Source: Gammaproteobacteria bacterium (lineage in GTDB: Bacteria > Pseudomonadota > Gammaproteobacteria > Steroidobacterales > Woeseiaceae). From it: a stretch of DNA of 49,155 nt. Shown here one piece after another: positions 7,863 through 17,806 of the stretch. How positions within the stretch are numbered: the first letter of the stretch is position 1; every line of letters starts with the position of its first letter. The notes beneath the pieces were generated by a model. The model ran no database searches. It had not been told where the DNA came from and was given only the letters and a program-made list of their open reading frames with translations. The DNA is taken from the NCBI GenBank assembly GCA_029865385.1, contig JAOUGX010000018.1:1-49155 (forward strand), written 5' to 3'. The position numbers and the translations under genes were made by a program.

Positions 7863-7865
7863 AAT

Positions 7866-8783
7866 TCAGCTGGCACTGAACGTGTAATGCAGCACGATAC
7901 CGATGAAGATCACCATGCCAATGTAATGATTCAGCAGGAATACACGAAAGCACGCAGCCGGCTGTCGTTGGCGCGCCAGCCACTGGTGCCATGCCATGAG
8001 AATCGCCGCCAGCAGCACCGAAGCGAAAAACCAGCCACCGAGTTCCGCCATGTTGCCAATGAACAGCAACGCGACGAGCATTAGAAACTGCAGGGCGCCG
8101 ATGATAAACAGGTCCGCGTCACCAAACAGGATGGCGGTCGATTTGACGCCGACCTTGATATCGTCTTTGCGATCCACCATCGCGTAAAACGTGTCGTAGA
8201 TGACGGCCCAGATAACAGCGGTGGCAAAGACCAGCCAGGCCAGTTGCGAGGTTGCACCCGTTTGCGCGGCGAATGCCATGGGCACCGCCCAGCCGAAGGC
8301 AGCACCAAGGAAAAACTGCGGCACGGAAACGAAGCGCTTTATGAACGGATAAATAATGGTAAGCCCGGCGGCAATGATTGCGAGCATCTGAGCCGGCCGG
8401 TTGAGCATCGCCGCCAGTCCGATTGCGACCAGCGCAAGCGCGATAAAAAGCGTCAGTGCCTCCATCGGTGCGACGGCACCTGAGGCGATCGGTCTTGTTC
8501 TCGTTCGCTCGACATAGGGATCGATATTGCGATCCGCAAAATCATTCAGAACGCAGCCGCCCGAGCGCATGACGATGACACCAAGCACGAAAACGATAAA
8601 CAACCCGCCGTCCGGATGTCCCTCACCGGCAAGCCACAACGCCCACAGCGTGGGCCACAACAGCAGCAGGATGCCGACCGGTTTATCGAGGCGCATCAAC
8701 AGCAGGTAATTCCTGAGTTGGGCAGCGAACCCCGGCGACAGGCGAGTAAGCGCGCTCCTGATGTCAGATCCTGGTTTGCTCAT
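7866..8783 (-). CDS. ubiA: 4-hydroxybenzoate polyprenyltransferase
   Basis: 305 residues, eight to nine membrane helices. The first prenyl-diphosphate/Mg motif is NDFADRNID (NDxxDxxxD) after GGCVLNDF, and the second Asp-rich motif is YDTFYAMVDRKDD. The N-terminal MRLDKPVGILLLLWPTLWALW is characteristic of UbiA. The enzyme attaches the isoprenoid tail to 4-hydroxybenzoate in ubiquinone synthesis, at the inner membrane. It fits an organism with an aa3 oxidase and Q-linked respiration. It lies 33 bp downstream of recG in the same direction. Confidence 0.96.
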   Translation of the reverse strand: MSKPGSDIRSALTRLSPGFAAQLRNYLLLMRLDKPVGILLLLWPTLWALWLAGEGHPDGGLFIVFVLGVIVMRSGGCVLNDFADRNIDPYVERTRTRPIASGAVAPMEALTLFIALALVAIGLAAMLNRPAQMLAIIAAGLTIIYPFIKRFVSVPQFFLGAAFGWAVPMAFAAQTGATSQLAWLVFATAVIWAVIYDTFYAMVDRKDDIKVGVKSTAILFGDADLFIIGALQFLMLVALLFIGNMAELGGWFFASVLLAAILMAWHQWLARQRQPAACFRVFLLNHYIGMVIFIGIVLHYTFSAS

Positions 8784-8816
8784 GCGGACACCTTCTACCG
8801 ATGCTTGACGTCCGAA

Positions 8817-10898
8817 TCAAACTTTGCCGAATCGGCCGGCGTCGCCGGTCCAGCGGCGAACGATGGCTTCTGCCTGCTGCGGAGAGGAGCGTGTGATTGT
8901 TTCCGCAGCCTGCTGCACGAGCGGCATGAGCTGCGCATCGCGGATCAGGTCGGCGACCCGATACTGCGGCAGGCCTGTTTGCCGGGTTCCCAGTAACTCA
9001 CCCGGGCCACGCAGTTCCAGATCGCGCTGGGCAACGACGAAGCCATCGTTGGTATCCCGCAGGACAGCGAGACGGCTTTTTGCAATCTGGCCAAGGGGCT
9101 GCCGATACAGCAGGACACAGTGACTTTGTGCGGCACCACGACCCACACGACCGCGAAGCTGGTGCAACTGCGACAGGCCCATGCGCTCCGCGTTCTCTAT
9201 GATCATCAGGCCGGCATTCGGCACATCGACGCCGACTTCAATGACGGTTGTCGCAACCAGCAGTTGTATCTCACCGTTTTTGAAAGCGCGCATGACCTTG
9301 TCCTTGGCACCGGCTTTCATTCGGCCATGAATGAGGCCGATGGCAAGCGACGGCAGAGCCTCCTTCAGCATTTCGTAGCTGGCCTCGGCAGCCTGATAGT
9401 CGAGCAGTTCTGACTCTTCTATGAGCGGGCAAACCCAGTACGCCTGCAGGCCGTCTTCGCAGGCGCGTTGAACCCGCGCGACTACCTCGCCACGACGTAC
9501 ATCCGGCAACGCGATGGTCTGCACCGCCTGCCTGCCCGGCGGCAATTCGTCGATGACCGAAGTGTCGAGGTCGGCATAGGCGGCCATCGCAAGCGTTCGC
9601 GGAATAGGCGTTGCCGTCATGACCAGCTGGTGTGGCTGGCTTTGGCCGGAGACACCCTTGTTACGTAACGCCAGCCGCTGATGTACGCCGAAGCGATGCT
9701 GTTCGTCGATTACAACCAGGGCGAGATTGCTGAATTCGACGCCTTCCTGGAACAGCGCATGGGTGCCGACGATCAGTTGCGCGCTGCCGTCGGCAATTGC
9801 GGCAAGGGACATCTTGCGTTCCGATCGCTTCTGGCTGCCGCTGAGCCAGGCGAGCCGGATGCCGAGCCGGGCAAACCATCCGTTGAAGTTTTGCCAGTGC
9901 TGTTCGGCAAGCAGCTCCGTGGGCGCCATGATCGCGGCTTGCACGCCGCTGGAAATCGCATACAGGCAGGCAATTGCGGCTACCACCGTTTTTCCCGATC
10001 CAACATCGCCCTGCACCAGCCGCATCATCGGGTGCGGCACGCTGAGGTCGCCGGAAATTTCCTTCGCGACCCTTTTCTGCGCGTTTGTCAGGCGAAACGG
10101 CAGGCTGCCGAGAAATCGCTCGACCAGTTTGTCCCGATCGCCGAGTGCCGGCGCCGGTTCGCGCCGGGCCATCAGGCGAAGATCCCGCAGGCTGATGTAA
10201 TGCGCCAGCAGCTCTTCGAATGCCAGCCTTTGCTGGCAGGGATGGCGACCGGAGGCCATACTTTCCAGATCCGCGTCCGGGGGCGGGCGGTGCAGATACA
10301 GCAACGCCTCTTCGAGGGATGGCATCCCCTGCTTTTGCAGAAGCTCGCGCGGCAACAACTCGGCCGGAGGCGAAGCCTTCATCAACGCAAGCGCCTGCGA
10401 GACCAGGTTGCGCAGCCTGCCTTGCTGTACGCCTTCGGTAATCGAGTAAACAGGCGTCAACGAGTCGCTGCTTACCGGTGCCTGGCCTGGCCGGAGAAGC
10501 CGGTATTCGGGATGCACCATTTCGAGACCGAGCGGACCCGGCCGTACTTCACCGTAGCAACTGACGTTCACACCGGCTCGAAGTTGTGCTTGCTGCTGAC
10601 GCGAGAAATAGAAAAATCGCAGGGTAATTTGTCCGCTGCCGTCGCTTATGCGTACAAGCAGTACGCGTCGACCGCGAAAAACCGTTTCAGCCAGCAATAC
10701 CTCGCCGCTGACCATGGCACGCATTCCGGGACGCAGTGCGCCAAGCCGGACAAGTTGTGTGCGATCTTCGTAACGCAGTGGCAACAGGAACAACAGATCG
10801 TCGACGCGAAACAGTCCGAGCTTCTGCAGTTTGCCTGCGAGTGCCGGCCCAACGCCGTTGAGGATCGTCAGGGATTCAGTCAGTTTGCTGGACTGCAC
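8817..10898 (-). CDS. recG: ATP-dependent DNA helicase RecG
   Basis: 693 residues, normal length. Order: the wedge/OB domain (about 60-160; MVSGEVLLAETVFRGRRVLLVRISDGSG), helicase lobe 1 with Walker A GDVGSGKT at 297-304 and DEQH at 398-401, lobe 2 with TTVIEVGVDVPNA and QLRGRVGR, and the C-terminal hook region. RecG remodels stalled replication forks and branch-migrates Holliday junctions. In E. coli it follows spoT-trmH; here ridA sits between spoT and recG, as in Pseudomonas. The gap to ridA is 15 bp. Confidence 0.97.
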   Translation of the reverse strand: MQSSKLTESLTILNGVGPALAGKLQKLGLFRVDDLLFLLPLRYEDRTQLVRLGALRPGMRAMVSGEVLLAETVFRGRRVLLVRISDGSGQITLRFFYFSRQQQAQLRAGVNVSCYGEVRPGPLGLEMVHPEYRLLRPGQAPVSSDSLTPVYSITEGVQQGRLRNLVSQALALMKASPPAELLPRELLQKQGMPSLEEALLYLHRPPPDADLESMASGRHPCQQRLAFEELLAHYISLRDLRLMARREPAPALGDRDKLVERFLGSLPFRLTNAQKRVAKEISGDLSVPHPMMRLVQGDVGSGKTVVAAIACLYAISSGVQAAIMAPTELLAEQHWQNFNGWFARLGIRLAWLSGSQKRSERKMSLAAIADGSAQLIVGTHALFQEGVEFSNLALVVIDEQHRFGVHQRLALRNKGVSGQSQPHQLVMTATPIPRTLAMAAYADLDTSVIDELPPGRQAVQTIALPDVRRGEVVARVQRACEDGLQAYWVCPLIEESELLDYQAAEASYEMLKEALPSLAIGLIHGRMKAGAKDKVMRAFKNGEIQLLVATTVIEVGVDVPNAGLMIIENAERMGLSQLHQLRGRVGRGAAQSHCVLLYRQPLGQIAKSRLAVLRDTNDGFVVAQRDLELRGPGELLGTRQTGLPQYRVADLIRDAQLMPLVQQAAETITRSSPQQAEAIVRRWTGDAGRFGKV

Positions 10899-10913
10899 CG
10901 TGGCCGCGTCGCG

Positions 10914-11294
10914 TCAGAGAACGAGTATGGCCTCTGCTTCGACGTCCGCGGCCTTCGGCAGCGATGCAACGCCCAAAGCCGCCCGTGCCGGATAGGGCTC
11001 GGTGAAGAACTCGCCCATTACCTTGTTCACGGTCGCGAAATTCCCCATGTCCGTCAGGTAAACGGTCAGTTTGACAATATTGTCGACGCTTCCACCGGCG
11101 GCTTTTGCGACGGCCTGCAGATTACGGAAAACCTGCCGGGCGCGCGTTTCGAAATCCCCACTCACGATCTCCATGGTTACCGGATCGAGCGGAATCTGTC
11201 CGGAAAGAAACACGAGGTTGCCGCTACGAATTGCCTGCGAGTAGGTGCCTATGGCTTTCGGTGCGTGATCGCTTTGTATCGGCTTTTTGTCCAA
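10914..11294 (-). CDS. ridA: RidA/YjgF family reactive-imine deaminase
   Basis: 126 residues. Family signatures: IGTYSQAI near the N-terminus, [28 protein letters not shown], and the active-site arginine in [14 protein letters not shown] followed by the glutamate of VEAEAI. RidA hydrolyses enamine/imine intermediates released by PLP enzymes such as threonine dehydratase. It is cytosolic and trimeric in known members. It lies 38 bp downstream of spoT and 15 bp upstream of recG, so it is probably in the same transcript. Confidence 0.94.
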   Translation of the reverse strand: MDKKPIQSDHAPKAIGTYSQAIRSGNLVFLSGQIPLDPVTMEIVSGDFETRARQVFRNLQAVAKAAGGSVDNIVKLTVYLTDMGNFATVNKVMGEFFTEPYPARAALGVASLPKAADVEAEAILVL

Positions 11295-11332
11295 TTCTAT
11301 CTCCGTGAATTATAAGTTAGATCTTCGTGGCG

Positions 11333-13501
11333 TCAGGCGCACACGCGGGACACACGCATCACGTTCGGCATCTTTCGAATATTGCGGAGTATTTCCGCGA
11401 GATGCTTCCGGTTCTTCACCTGCAGAACGAAATTTAGCACGGTGCAGTCTTCGTGGCGGTCGAGAACGGAGACCTGCTCTATGTTCGAATCCGAATCGGC
11501 AATGGTTGCGGCGACCTCGGCAAGCACGCCGGTCTTGCTCTCGGTATCGACATGAATCTGGCTGGAGAAATCACGATTGATCTCTCCCTCCCACGTGACG
11601 GTTAGCCATTTTTCGGGCTGCTTGCGAAAATTTATCAGGTTGCCGCAGGAATTCCGGTGAATGACCACACCGCGGCCGGAACTCAGGTAGCCCATGATTT
11701 CGTCGCCGGGAATCGGATAGCAGCATTTCGCGTAGCTGACTACCATGCCTTCGGTTCCGGCAATGACGAGGCTTGCTGCAGAAACCTTCGTTTCGCTTTC
11801 GTCCTTGACGCCGAGAAGGAAGCGCGCAGTCAGCGGCGCAAGGCGCATCCCAAGCCCGAGTTGCTCGAAAAGCTCCGAGTCAGAATTGAGGCCCAGCTCC
11901 TTGAGCGCTTCTTTCATGCGCACTTTGCCAACCTTGCGTAACGACGAATCGAGATCCTTGAGCGAGCGATCCAGCAAGCGTTTGCCCAAATCGACGGACT
12001 CACTGCTGCGCATGTTCTTCATGTACTGGCGAATCGCCGATCGTGCTTTCGCCGTCGTTACGAACGTGACCCAGTGAGGATTCGGTTTCGCGCCGCGGGC
12101 CGTGATGATCTCCACTGTCTGGCTGTTCTGCAGCGGCGTTCGCAGTGGCACCAGGTTGCGGTCGATCTTGGCCGCAACGCAGCGATTACCAACGTCCGTA
12201 TGCACGGCGTAGGCGAAGTCGACTGTCGTTGCACCTTTCGGCAACGGCATGATGTCGCCTTTTGGCGTGAATACGTAAATCTTGTCAGGAAACAGGTCGA
12301 CTTTGACGCTTTCGAGAAACTCTTCCGAACTGCCGGACTCCTGTATCTCGACCAGGTGCGCCAGCCATTCGCGAGCCCGGCGCTGCGGCGTTGCGCTGGT
12401 CTTGTCTTCGGCCTTGTATTGCCAATGGGCTGCAACACCGGATTCCGCAACCCGGTCCATGTCCCGCGTGCGTATCTGCACTTCGAGGGGCATGCCGTTC
12501 GGGCCAAACAGCGTCGTGTGCAGTGACTGGTAGCCGTTGATGCGCGGTATTGCGACGTAGTCCTTGAAGCGACCGGGCATCGGCTTGTAGAGGCTGTGCA
12601 CAACGCCGAGCATGCGGTAGCAGTTGATCGCGTCGGTTACGATGATGCGGCATCCGAAAACGTCGACGATGTCGGCCAGCGGGCGCTTTTTCTCGTTCAT
12701 CTTTTTGTAGATGCTGTAGAGGTGCTTCTCTCTGCCGAAAACCTCGCCGTCTATTCCCTCGGCTTCCATCGCCTTGCGGATCTTGTCGGAGATCTTCTTT
12801 ATATACTGGCGCTGCGAGCCCTTGCTTCGTTTGAGCGCGCGCTCCAGCACCGCATAGCGGTTCGGATAGAGGTAACGGAAACCCAGGTCTTCGAGACCGA
12901 CCTTTAGGTGATTGATACCGAGCCGGTTGGCTATCGGTGCATAGATTTCCAGCGTCTCCCGGGCAATGCGGACGCGTTTGTCACGCGGCATCGCGCCGAG
13001 CGTTTCCATGTTGTGCAGGCGATCTGCCAGCTTGACGAGAATGACGCGAATGTCCTCGATCATCGCCAGCATCATTTTGCGGAAGCTCTCCGCCTGTGCC
13101 TCGGCACGACTGTGGAACTGCATCTGGTCCAGTTTGCTGACGCCATCCACCAAAGCCGCGATTTCGCTATCGAATACTTCTTCGAGCCGGGCTACAGGGG
13201 TACCTGTGTCTTCCACGACATCGTGCAGGATCGCGGCGGCAATCGCCTGTGCGTCCATGTGCATGTCGGCGAGCGTCTGCGCGACTGCCACGGGATGCGA
13301 AATATAAGGCTCGCCGGTGCGCCGCATCTGGCCCTGATGGGCTGCCGCACTGAATTCATAAGCCTTGATGACGAGTTCGATTTGCTCGCCGGGAAGGTAG
13401 GACTCGAGCGTGTCGATCAGGCGCCGCAGTCCCCAGTCACGCCACGAAGACGCTCCGGGGATTTTCGAAAGCAGTGTGGCGGCGTAATCCATTTCGATCA
13501 T
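11333..13501 (-). CDS. spoT: Bifunctional (p)ppGpp synthetase/hydrolase
   Basis: 722 residues. The hydrolase domain is intact, with the HD motif ILHDVVEDTGT (H93-D94, E97-D98). The synthetase domain carries R311-F-K-D314 (RxKD, the form found in bifunctional Rel/SpoT enzymes rather than RelA's ExDD) followed by INGYQSLHT. A TGS domain (FTPKGDIMPLPKGATTVDFAYAVHT) and a C-terminal ACT domain follow. The enzyme sets (p)ppGpp levels. The neighbours rpoZ (omega, part of a ppGpp site on RNA polymerase) and gmk (a ppGpp target in some bacteria) make this a compact stringent-response locus. A second start at 13492 (MDYAAT) is possible. Confidence 0.97.
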   Translation of the reverse strand: MIEMDYAATLLSKIPGASSWRDWGLRRLIDTLESYLPGEQIELVIKAYEFSAAAHQGQMRRTGEPYISHPVAVAQTLADMHMDAQAIAAAILHDVVEDTGTPVARLEEVFDSEIAALVDGVSKLDQMQFHSRAEAQAESFRKMMLAMIEDIRVILVKLADRLHNMETLGAMPRDKRVRIARETLEIYAPIANRLGINHLKVGLEDLGFRYLYPNRYAVLERALKRSKGSQRQYIKKISDKIRKAMEAEGIDGEVFGREKHLYSIYKKMNEKKRPLADIVDVFGCRIIVTDAINCYRMLGVVHSLYKPMPGRFKDYVAIPRINGYQSLHTTLFGPNGMPLEVQIRTRDMDRVAESGVAAHWQYKAEDKTSATPQRRAREWLAHLVEIQESGSSEEFLESVKVDLFPDKIYVFTPKGDIMPLPKGATTVDFAYAVHTDVGNRCVAAKIDRNLVPLRTPLQNSQTVEIITARGAKPNPHWVTFVTTAKARSAIRQYMKNMRSSESVDLGKRLLDRSLKDLDSSLRKVGKVRMKEALKELGLNSDSELFEQLGLGMRLAPLTARFLLGVKDESETKVSAASLVIAGTEGMVVSYAKCCYPIPGDEIMGYLSSGRGVVIHRNSCGNLINFRKQPEKWLTVTWEGEINRDFSSQIHVDTESKTGVLAEVAATIADSDSNIEQVSVLDRHEDCTVLNFVLQVKNRKHLAEILRNIRKMPNVMRVSRVCA

Positions 13502-13549
13502 TCGATCATATGCGTTCCGCCGGCGCCAGAAGCCGCTTGTCGGGGACGA

Positions 13550-13831
13550 TTAGTCGCCGATCGATATGCCCCGAAGCGGGATCAGGTCGTCCACAATCTC
13601 GGGTTGCATGAACTCGTCTGCGGGCGGCTGCTCGATCTCATCAAGGATGGCAGGGGTGACATGACCGGCCGCAATCTCGCGCAGCGCGACAACTGTCGGC
13701 TTGTCATTCTCGCGTTCGACAAGTACCTCTGCTCCATGAGCTATCCGGCGCGCGCGCTTGGCGGCGACCAGCACCATTTCGAAAATATTGTCGATGTTGT
13801 CGAGACAGTCCTCGACGGTAATCCTAGCCAT
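13550..13831 (-). CDS. rpoZ: RNA polymerase omega subunit
   Basis: 93 residues beginning [30 protein letters not shown], the standard omega N-terminal half that clamps the beta-prime C-terminus. The acidic C-terminal tail ([13 protein letters not shown]...) is variable in the family. It lies between gmk and spoT with 48 bp to spoT, the usual gammaproteobacterial arrangement. The upstream spacer of 106 bp to gmk may contain its own promoter; I saw no clear one. Confidence 0.95.
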   Translation of the reverse strand: MARITVEDCLDNIDNIFEMVLVAAKRARRIAHGAEVLVERENDKPTVVALREIAAGHVTPAILDEIEQPPADEFMQPEIVDDLIPLRGISIGD

Positions 13832-13937
13832 TTACCCCTAACTCCAATCGTGGCCCGCCATTGGCCGGCATTCAAACAGACCGACCAGTGTAAGTCAGAT
13901 CGGTGGGCAGATGGAAGCTGCGGGTGAATTCCGGCCG

Positions 13938-14558
13938 TCAGCAGACGATATCGGCAACCCTGGACCGCAGCCCGGGGTTCGAGTTCCGGTTGGCGGCGTT
14001 GTCGCCTGCGAGGATAGCCTCCAGCTGGGCTATGGCGGTATTCAGGTCGTCATTGATGATTGTGTAGTCGAACTCGTCCCAATGCGACATATCGCCGAGC
14101 GCATCCCGCAGGCGCCTGGCGATGACCTCGTCGCTGTCGGTGCGCCGGCCGCGAAGGCGTCGCTCCAGCTCTGCTCGCGACGGTGGCAGGATGAAAATGC
14201 TGATGCATTCGGGCATCGACTCCCGTACCTGTCGCGCGCCCTGCCAGTCGATTTCCAGGATGACATGGTGGCCTTCAGCGAGCATTCGCTCGACCTGCGA
14301 GCGGCTGGTTGCGTAGCGGTTATCAAATACAACGGCAGACTCCAGCAGTTCGCCCTGATCCTGCAGCCGCAGGAACTCGACTTCGTTGACGAACAGGTAA
14401 TCGCGGCCATCCACTTCTGTCTCGCGTCGTTTGCGCGTGGTGTAGGAAACCGAAAAGCGCAATTCGGGATTGCGTTCGACCAGCGCTTTGACAAGGGTCG
14501 TCTTGCCGGCGCCGGAGGGCGCAGCGATAACGAACAATCTTGCAGAATTCTTTTTCAC
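13938..14558 (-). CDS. gmk: Guanylate kinase
   Basis: 206 residues. P-loop APSGAGKT at about 13-20, the GMP-binding SVSYTTRKRRETEVDGRDYLFV segment, VILEIDWQGARQVRE (Walker B/lid) and a C-terminal DLNTAIAQLEAIL helix. It converts GMP to GDP. Translation starts at a GTG (14558), giving MKKNSARLF. It is 16 bp downstream of yicC and 106 bp upstream of rpoZ. Confidence 0.96.
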   Translation of the reverse strand: MKKNSARLFVIAAPSGAGKTTLVKALVERNPELRFSVSYTTRKRRETEVDGRDYLFVNEVEFLRLQDQGELLESAVVFDNRYATSRSQVERMLAEGHHVILEIDWQGARQVRESMPECISIFILPPSRAELERRLRGRRTDSDEVIARRLRDALGDMSHWDEFDYTIINDDLNTAIAQLEAILAGDNAANRNSNPGLRSRVADIVC

Positions 14559-14574
14559 GACAGCTCGATCAGCG

Positions 14575-15444
14575 TTATTCGATGTTCTGTATCTGTTCGC
14601 GCATTTGCTCTATCAGAACCTTTAGCTCTACTGCGGCTCGGGTCGTTTCGGCGTCGGCTGATTTCGAGCCCAGCGTATTGGCTTCGCGATTCAGTTCCTG
14701 CATCAGGAAATCCAGTCGGCGGCCTACCGGCTGGTCGCTTGCCAGTGTCTGGCGAATCTCGCTGACATGACTTTCGAGCCGATCCAGCTCCTCATCGACA
14801 TCCAGTTTCTGAGCGATAAGTGCCAGCTCCGTTTCCAGCCGCGCCGGGTCGGCCTCGATATCGAGTTTTTCTATGCGCTCTCTCTGTTTTCGGTGCGCCG
14901 CTTCCAGCACTTCCGGCAGGCGCGCTTTCACCGTTTTGGCGATCGACAGGACTTCACTGCAGCGCGATTCGAGCAGGACCGCGATGCGATCCCCTTCGCT
15001 TCTTCGCATCTCGTTCAATGACGCAACCGTTTCAGCCAGCAAGGCCGTGGCAGCCTCGAACAGCGGGTCCGTATCGACTTCCTGTTCCTCGATGACGCCG
15101 GGCCAGCGCAGCAGGTCCAGGGGACTTACCGGCGCGGCGGAGTTTCGCAACACCAGCGAAATCTGTGCCGCGCTATCGCAAAGCCGTTGTACCAGGGGCT
15201 CGTTGAGGCGGATTTCCTTGCCCGAGCCGTCGCGTCGTTTCAGATGCAGGCTGCAATCCACCTTGCCCCTGGAAAGCGTCGTGCCCAGTTGCTGACGCAG
15301 TTCGGTTTCCTTGGGCCTCAGCTCATCCGGGAGTCGAAACTGCAGGTCCAGGTAACGGTGGTTGACGGCACGAAGTTCGCAGGTCAGAGTCCCCATCCCG
15401 GACTCCACGGCGTGCCTCGCAAAGCCTGTCATACTGTGTAACAT
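14575..15444 (-). CDS. yicC: YicC family RNA-associated protein
   Basis: 289 residues. The start is placed at 15444 because it gives MLHSMTGFAR, the family's usual N-terminus, and has a strong Shine-Dalgarno (AGGGGACC) just upstream; the open frame extends 27 codons further without family similarity. Signatures include ELRAVNHRYLDLQFRLPDELR, the DVDEELDRLESHV segment, and GRRLDFLMQELNREANTLGSKSAD near the C-terminus. YicC proteins are endoribonucleases or adaptors affecting small-RNA stability in E. coli. It is conserved next to gmk, and in many relatives next to rph, which here lies 1 kb away across the strand switch. Confidence 0.95.
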   Translation of the reverse strand: MLHSMTGFARHAVESGMGTLTCELRAVNHRYLDLQFRLPDELRPKETELRQQLGTTLSRGKVDCSLHLKRRDGSGKEIRLNEPLVQRLCDSAAQISLVLRNSAAPVSPLDLLRWPGVIEEQEVDTDPLFEAATALLAETVASLNEMRRSEGDRIAVLLESRCSEVLSIAKTVKARLPEVLEAAHRKQRERIEKLDIEADPARLETELALIAQKLDVDEELDRLESHVSEIRQTLASDQPVGRRLDFLMQELNREANTLGSKSADAETTRAAVELKVLIEQMREQIQNIE

Positions 15445-15642
15445 GTGGTCCCCTGGGTTTGCCGCAGACAGAAAAAAGATAATTGCACTGTACGCATCAC
15501 AGAAGCCCGCGCGATGTATCGGCATACTGCAGCGGGTCCGCGGCTCCGGGCAATTCTGAGCAATTTTGCCGGCAATGTATATCGCAACGCCGTTTGACGG
15601 GCTCAGCCAAACTTAAAGTACCTATCGCTACAGAATTGAATT

Positions 15643-16389
15643 ATGCGCATTGAATACGCCAAGGTGTCGGCACTCGGTGACCGGCAGGACAACCAGGATC
15701 GCGCTGCCGTGATCGTTGCGGAAGATGCAGCACTGATGCTGGTGTTCGACGGCATGGGCGGTCACTCCGATGGCGCGAAGGCTGCGGAGACCGGGCTCAA
15801 GGTAGTGCAGGACATGTTCATGGCAACGCCGCTCCCCGTGTTCGATCCGCAGGGATTCCTTTACACGGCTTTGGCGCGGGCGCACGACGAAGTCGTCAAG
15901 CTGGGCGCCGACCTTGCTGTCGACTTTCGCCCGCGGGCAACCTGTGCGGTTTGCCTGGTGCAGGAAAACGGATCGTTCTGGGGGCACATAGGCGACAGCC
16001 GGATCTACCAGATGCGTGACGGCCAGCTGGTATCACGATCCAGGGATCACAGTCACGTCGAGGTACTGGTCCAGGAAGGCGCTATTTCCGAAGTAGAAGC
16101 GCTGGACCATCCGATGCGGAACTTCGTCGAGTGTTGCATCGGCGGCGATGCGCCGGTGCCCGATATGAGCATTACACGAAAAAAGCCTCTGCTGCCGGGT
16201 GATGTCCTGCTGGCATGCAGTGACGGTCTGTGGTCCGGAATCAGCGATGAAGAAATGGCCGAGATGGCAACCAAGAGCCCGTCGACGCTGACCGAGAACC
16301 TGAAAGCACTGAGCCTGAAGGCTCTGGCCAGCAATTCGCCACACAGTGACAACACTACCGGTACCGCATTGCTCTGGATCGGCGAGTAA
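15643..16389 (+). CDS. PP2C-type serine/threonine protein phosphatase
   Basis: 248 residues forming a single PP2C domain. Metal and catalytic motifs: DRQDNQDR at 13-20, [13 protein letters not shown] (D36 and following), [14 protein letters not shown], the central [13 protein letters not shown] and the final DNTTGTALL. It belongs with bacterial Stp1-like phosphatases, cytosolic and Mn/Mg dependent. No Hanks-type kinase or FHA gene is in the window, so its substrates are unknown. It is the first gene of the plus-strand run, divergent from yicC across about 198 bp, and is followed after 80 bp by rph. Confidence 0.93.
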   Translation: MRIEYAKVSALGDRQDNQDRAAVIVAEDAALMLVFDGMGGHSDGAKAAETGLKVVQDMFMATPLPVFDPQGFLYTALARAHDEVVKLGADLAVDFRPRATCAVCLVQENGSFWGHIGDSRIYQMRDGQLVSRSRDHSHVEVLVQEGAISEVEALDHPMRNFVECCIGGDAPVPDMSITRKKPLLPGDVLLACSDGLWSGISDEEMAEMATKSPSTLTENLKALSLKALASNSPHSDNTTGTALLWIGE

Positions 16390-16469
16390 ACTCGGGCAGG
16401 ACTATCCTTAAGAACGCCTGCCGCCGATCTGCGGCGGCCGGAACTTCAAGCAAAGAGCGAGGAATGCCT

Positions 16470-17198
16470 ATGCGCCCGAGCGGCCGCGAACCGGATCAGC
16501 TGAGGCCGGTACAGTTCATTACTGAATTCACGAAGTACGCGGAGGGCAGCGTGCTCGCGGTGTTCGGAGAAACGCGAGTATTGTGCACGGCCAGCGTCGA
16601 GGATCGCGTGCCACCGTGGTTGCGAGGTGCCGGACAGGGCTGGGTGACCGGCGAATACGGCATGTTGCCGCGGTCGACACATTCGCGATCGGGGCGTGAG
16701 GCCGCGCGAGGCAAGCAAAGCGGTCGTACCCAGGAGATCCAGCGATTGATAGGCCGCTCGCTGCGTGCCGCCACGGACCTGAAGGCGCTCGGTGAGAAAA
16801 CCGTGACACTGGATTGCGATGTGCTGCAGGCCGATGGCGGCACGCGAACGGCAGCAGTCAGCGGCGCCTATGTCGCGTTGCAGCTTGCGATGCGACGTTT
16901 GTGCGCAGAAAAAAAACTGAAGAGCAATCCGCTCTATGGTCAGATTGCCGCCGTATCCGTCGGTATCTATGCTGGCATTCCCGTCCTTGATCTGGATTAT
17001 GCCGAGGACTCGCAAGCTGAGACGGACATGAATATCGTCATGAATGAGGCCGGGCGATTCATAGAAATTCAGGGGACCGCGGAGGGGCACGCTTTCACGC
17101 AGGATGAATTCGATTCGCTGATCGCCCTCGCAACATCCGGCATCCGGCAGATCATCGACGCACAGAACAGGGCTCTTGCCGGTGAAGGTGTCGCCTGA
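16470..17198 (+). CDS. rph: Ribonuclease PH
   Basis: 242 residues from the ATG at 16470. This start gives MRPSGRE, like E. coli MRPAGR, and has GAGGA six bases upstream; the ATG six bases earlier is too close to that ribosome site. Motifs: [43 protein letters not shown] and [22 protein letters not shown]. RNase PH is a phosphorolytic 3'-exoribonuclease that trims tRNA precursors. Its stop lies inside the first codons of rdgB, so translation is probably coupled. Confidence 0.97.
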   Translation: MRPSGREPDQLRPVQFITEFTKYAEGSVLAVFGETRVLCTASVEDRVPPWLRGAGQGWVTGEYGMLPRSTHSRSGREAARGKQSGRTQEIQRLIGRSLRAATDLKALGEKTVTLDCDVLQADGGTRTAAVSGAYVALQLAMRRLCAEKKLKSNPLYGQIAAVSVGIYAGIPVLDLDYAEDSQAETDMNIVMNEAGRFIEIQGTAEGHAFTQDEFDSLIALATSGIRQIIDAQNRALAGEGVA

Positions 17199-17802
17199 TT
17201 TCTCCCGCTGCGTACTGGCCAGCAGCAACCTCGGCAAGCTGCGCGAGGTGGCGGGGATTCTCGGCGCACTCGGAATCGAGATCATTGCGCAGTCGGAGCT
17301 GGCAATCGAGGGCGCGGACGAAACCGGCTCAACGTTCATCGAGAACGCGCTGCTAAAAGCACGTCACGCCGCCAGCCTCGCCGGATTGCCTGCCATTGCC
17401 GATGATTCCGGACTCGTGGTGGACGCACTCGACGGCCGACCGGGTGTCCGCTCCGCACGCTATGCCGGAGCAGGCGCAAGCGACTCTCAGAATATCGAGA
17501 AGCTGCTCGAGGAGCTGCACGATGTGCCGTCTGACCAACGGCAGGCGAGCTTTCACTGCGCGGCGGTTCTGGTTTGGCCGGACGACGCTTTCGAGCCGAT
17601 CATTGTGCAAGAAAAATGGTGCGGCGTTATCCTGCGCGAGCCCAGGGGTAAGCAGGGATTCGGATACGATCCCGTATTCTTCGATCCGGGCATCGGCAAA
17701 AGCGCCGCGGAAATGACCTCTGCAGAGAAAAATGCTGCAAGCCACCGAGGCAAGGCGCTGCGCCGGCTTGTCCGCAACCTGCAGCATATGACTGCGGCCT
17801 GA
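17176..17802 (+). CDS. rdgB: dITP/XTP pyrophosphatase (RdgB/HAM1)
   Basis: Up to 208 residues. Motifs: [12 protein letters not shown], the catalytic-site [26 protein letters not shown], and GFGYDPVFF near the end with the SHRGKALR tail. The enzyme removes non-canonical purine triphosphates (ITP, dITP, XTP). No ATG is available at the 5' end: TTG at 17176 or GTG at 17182 or 17188 are the options, and all overlap the end of rph. I list the longest. The order rph-rdgB-hemW is widely conserved. Confidence 0.94.
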   Translation: MPVKVSPDFSRCVLASSNLGKLREVAGILGALGIEIIAQSELAIEGADETGSTFIENALLKARHAASLAGLPAIADDSGLVVDALDGRPGVRSARYAGAGASDSQNIEKLLEELHDVPSDQRQASFHCAAVLVWPDDAFEPIIVQEKWCGVILREPRGKQGFGYDPVFFDPGIGKSAAEMTSAEKNAASHRGKALRRLVRNLQHMTAA

Positions 17803-17806
17803 GACC

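Noticed and set aside
9681-11315. A 544-codon open frame on the plus strand
   Set aside because: It lies antisense to recG and ridA, both with complete family motifs; its arginine- and histidine-rich composition is that of a GC-rich shadow frame.
15445-15525. A 27-codon N-terminal extension of yicC
   Set aside because: The internal ATG at 15444 has a strong Shine-Dalgarno and the family's MxxSMTGFAR start.
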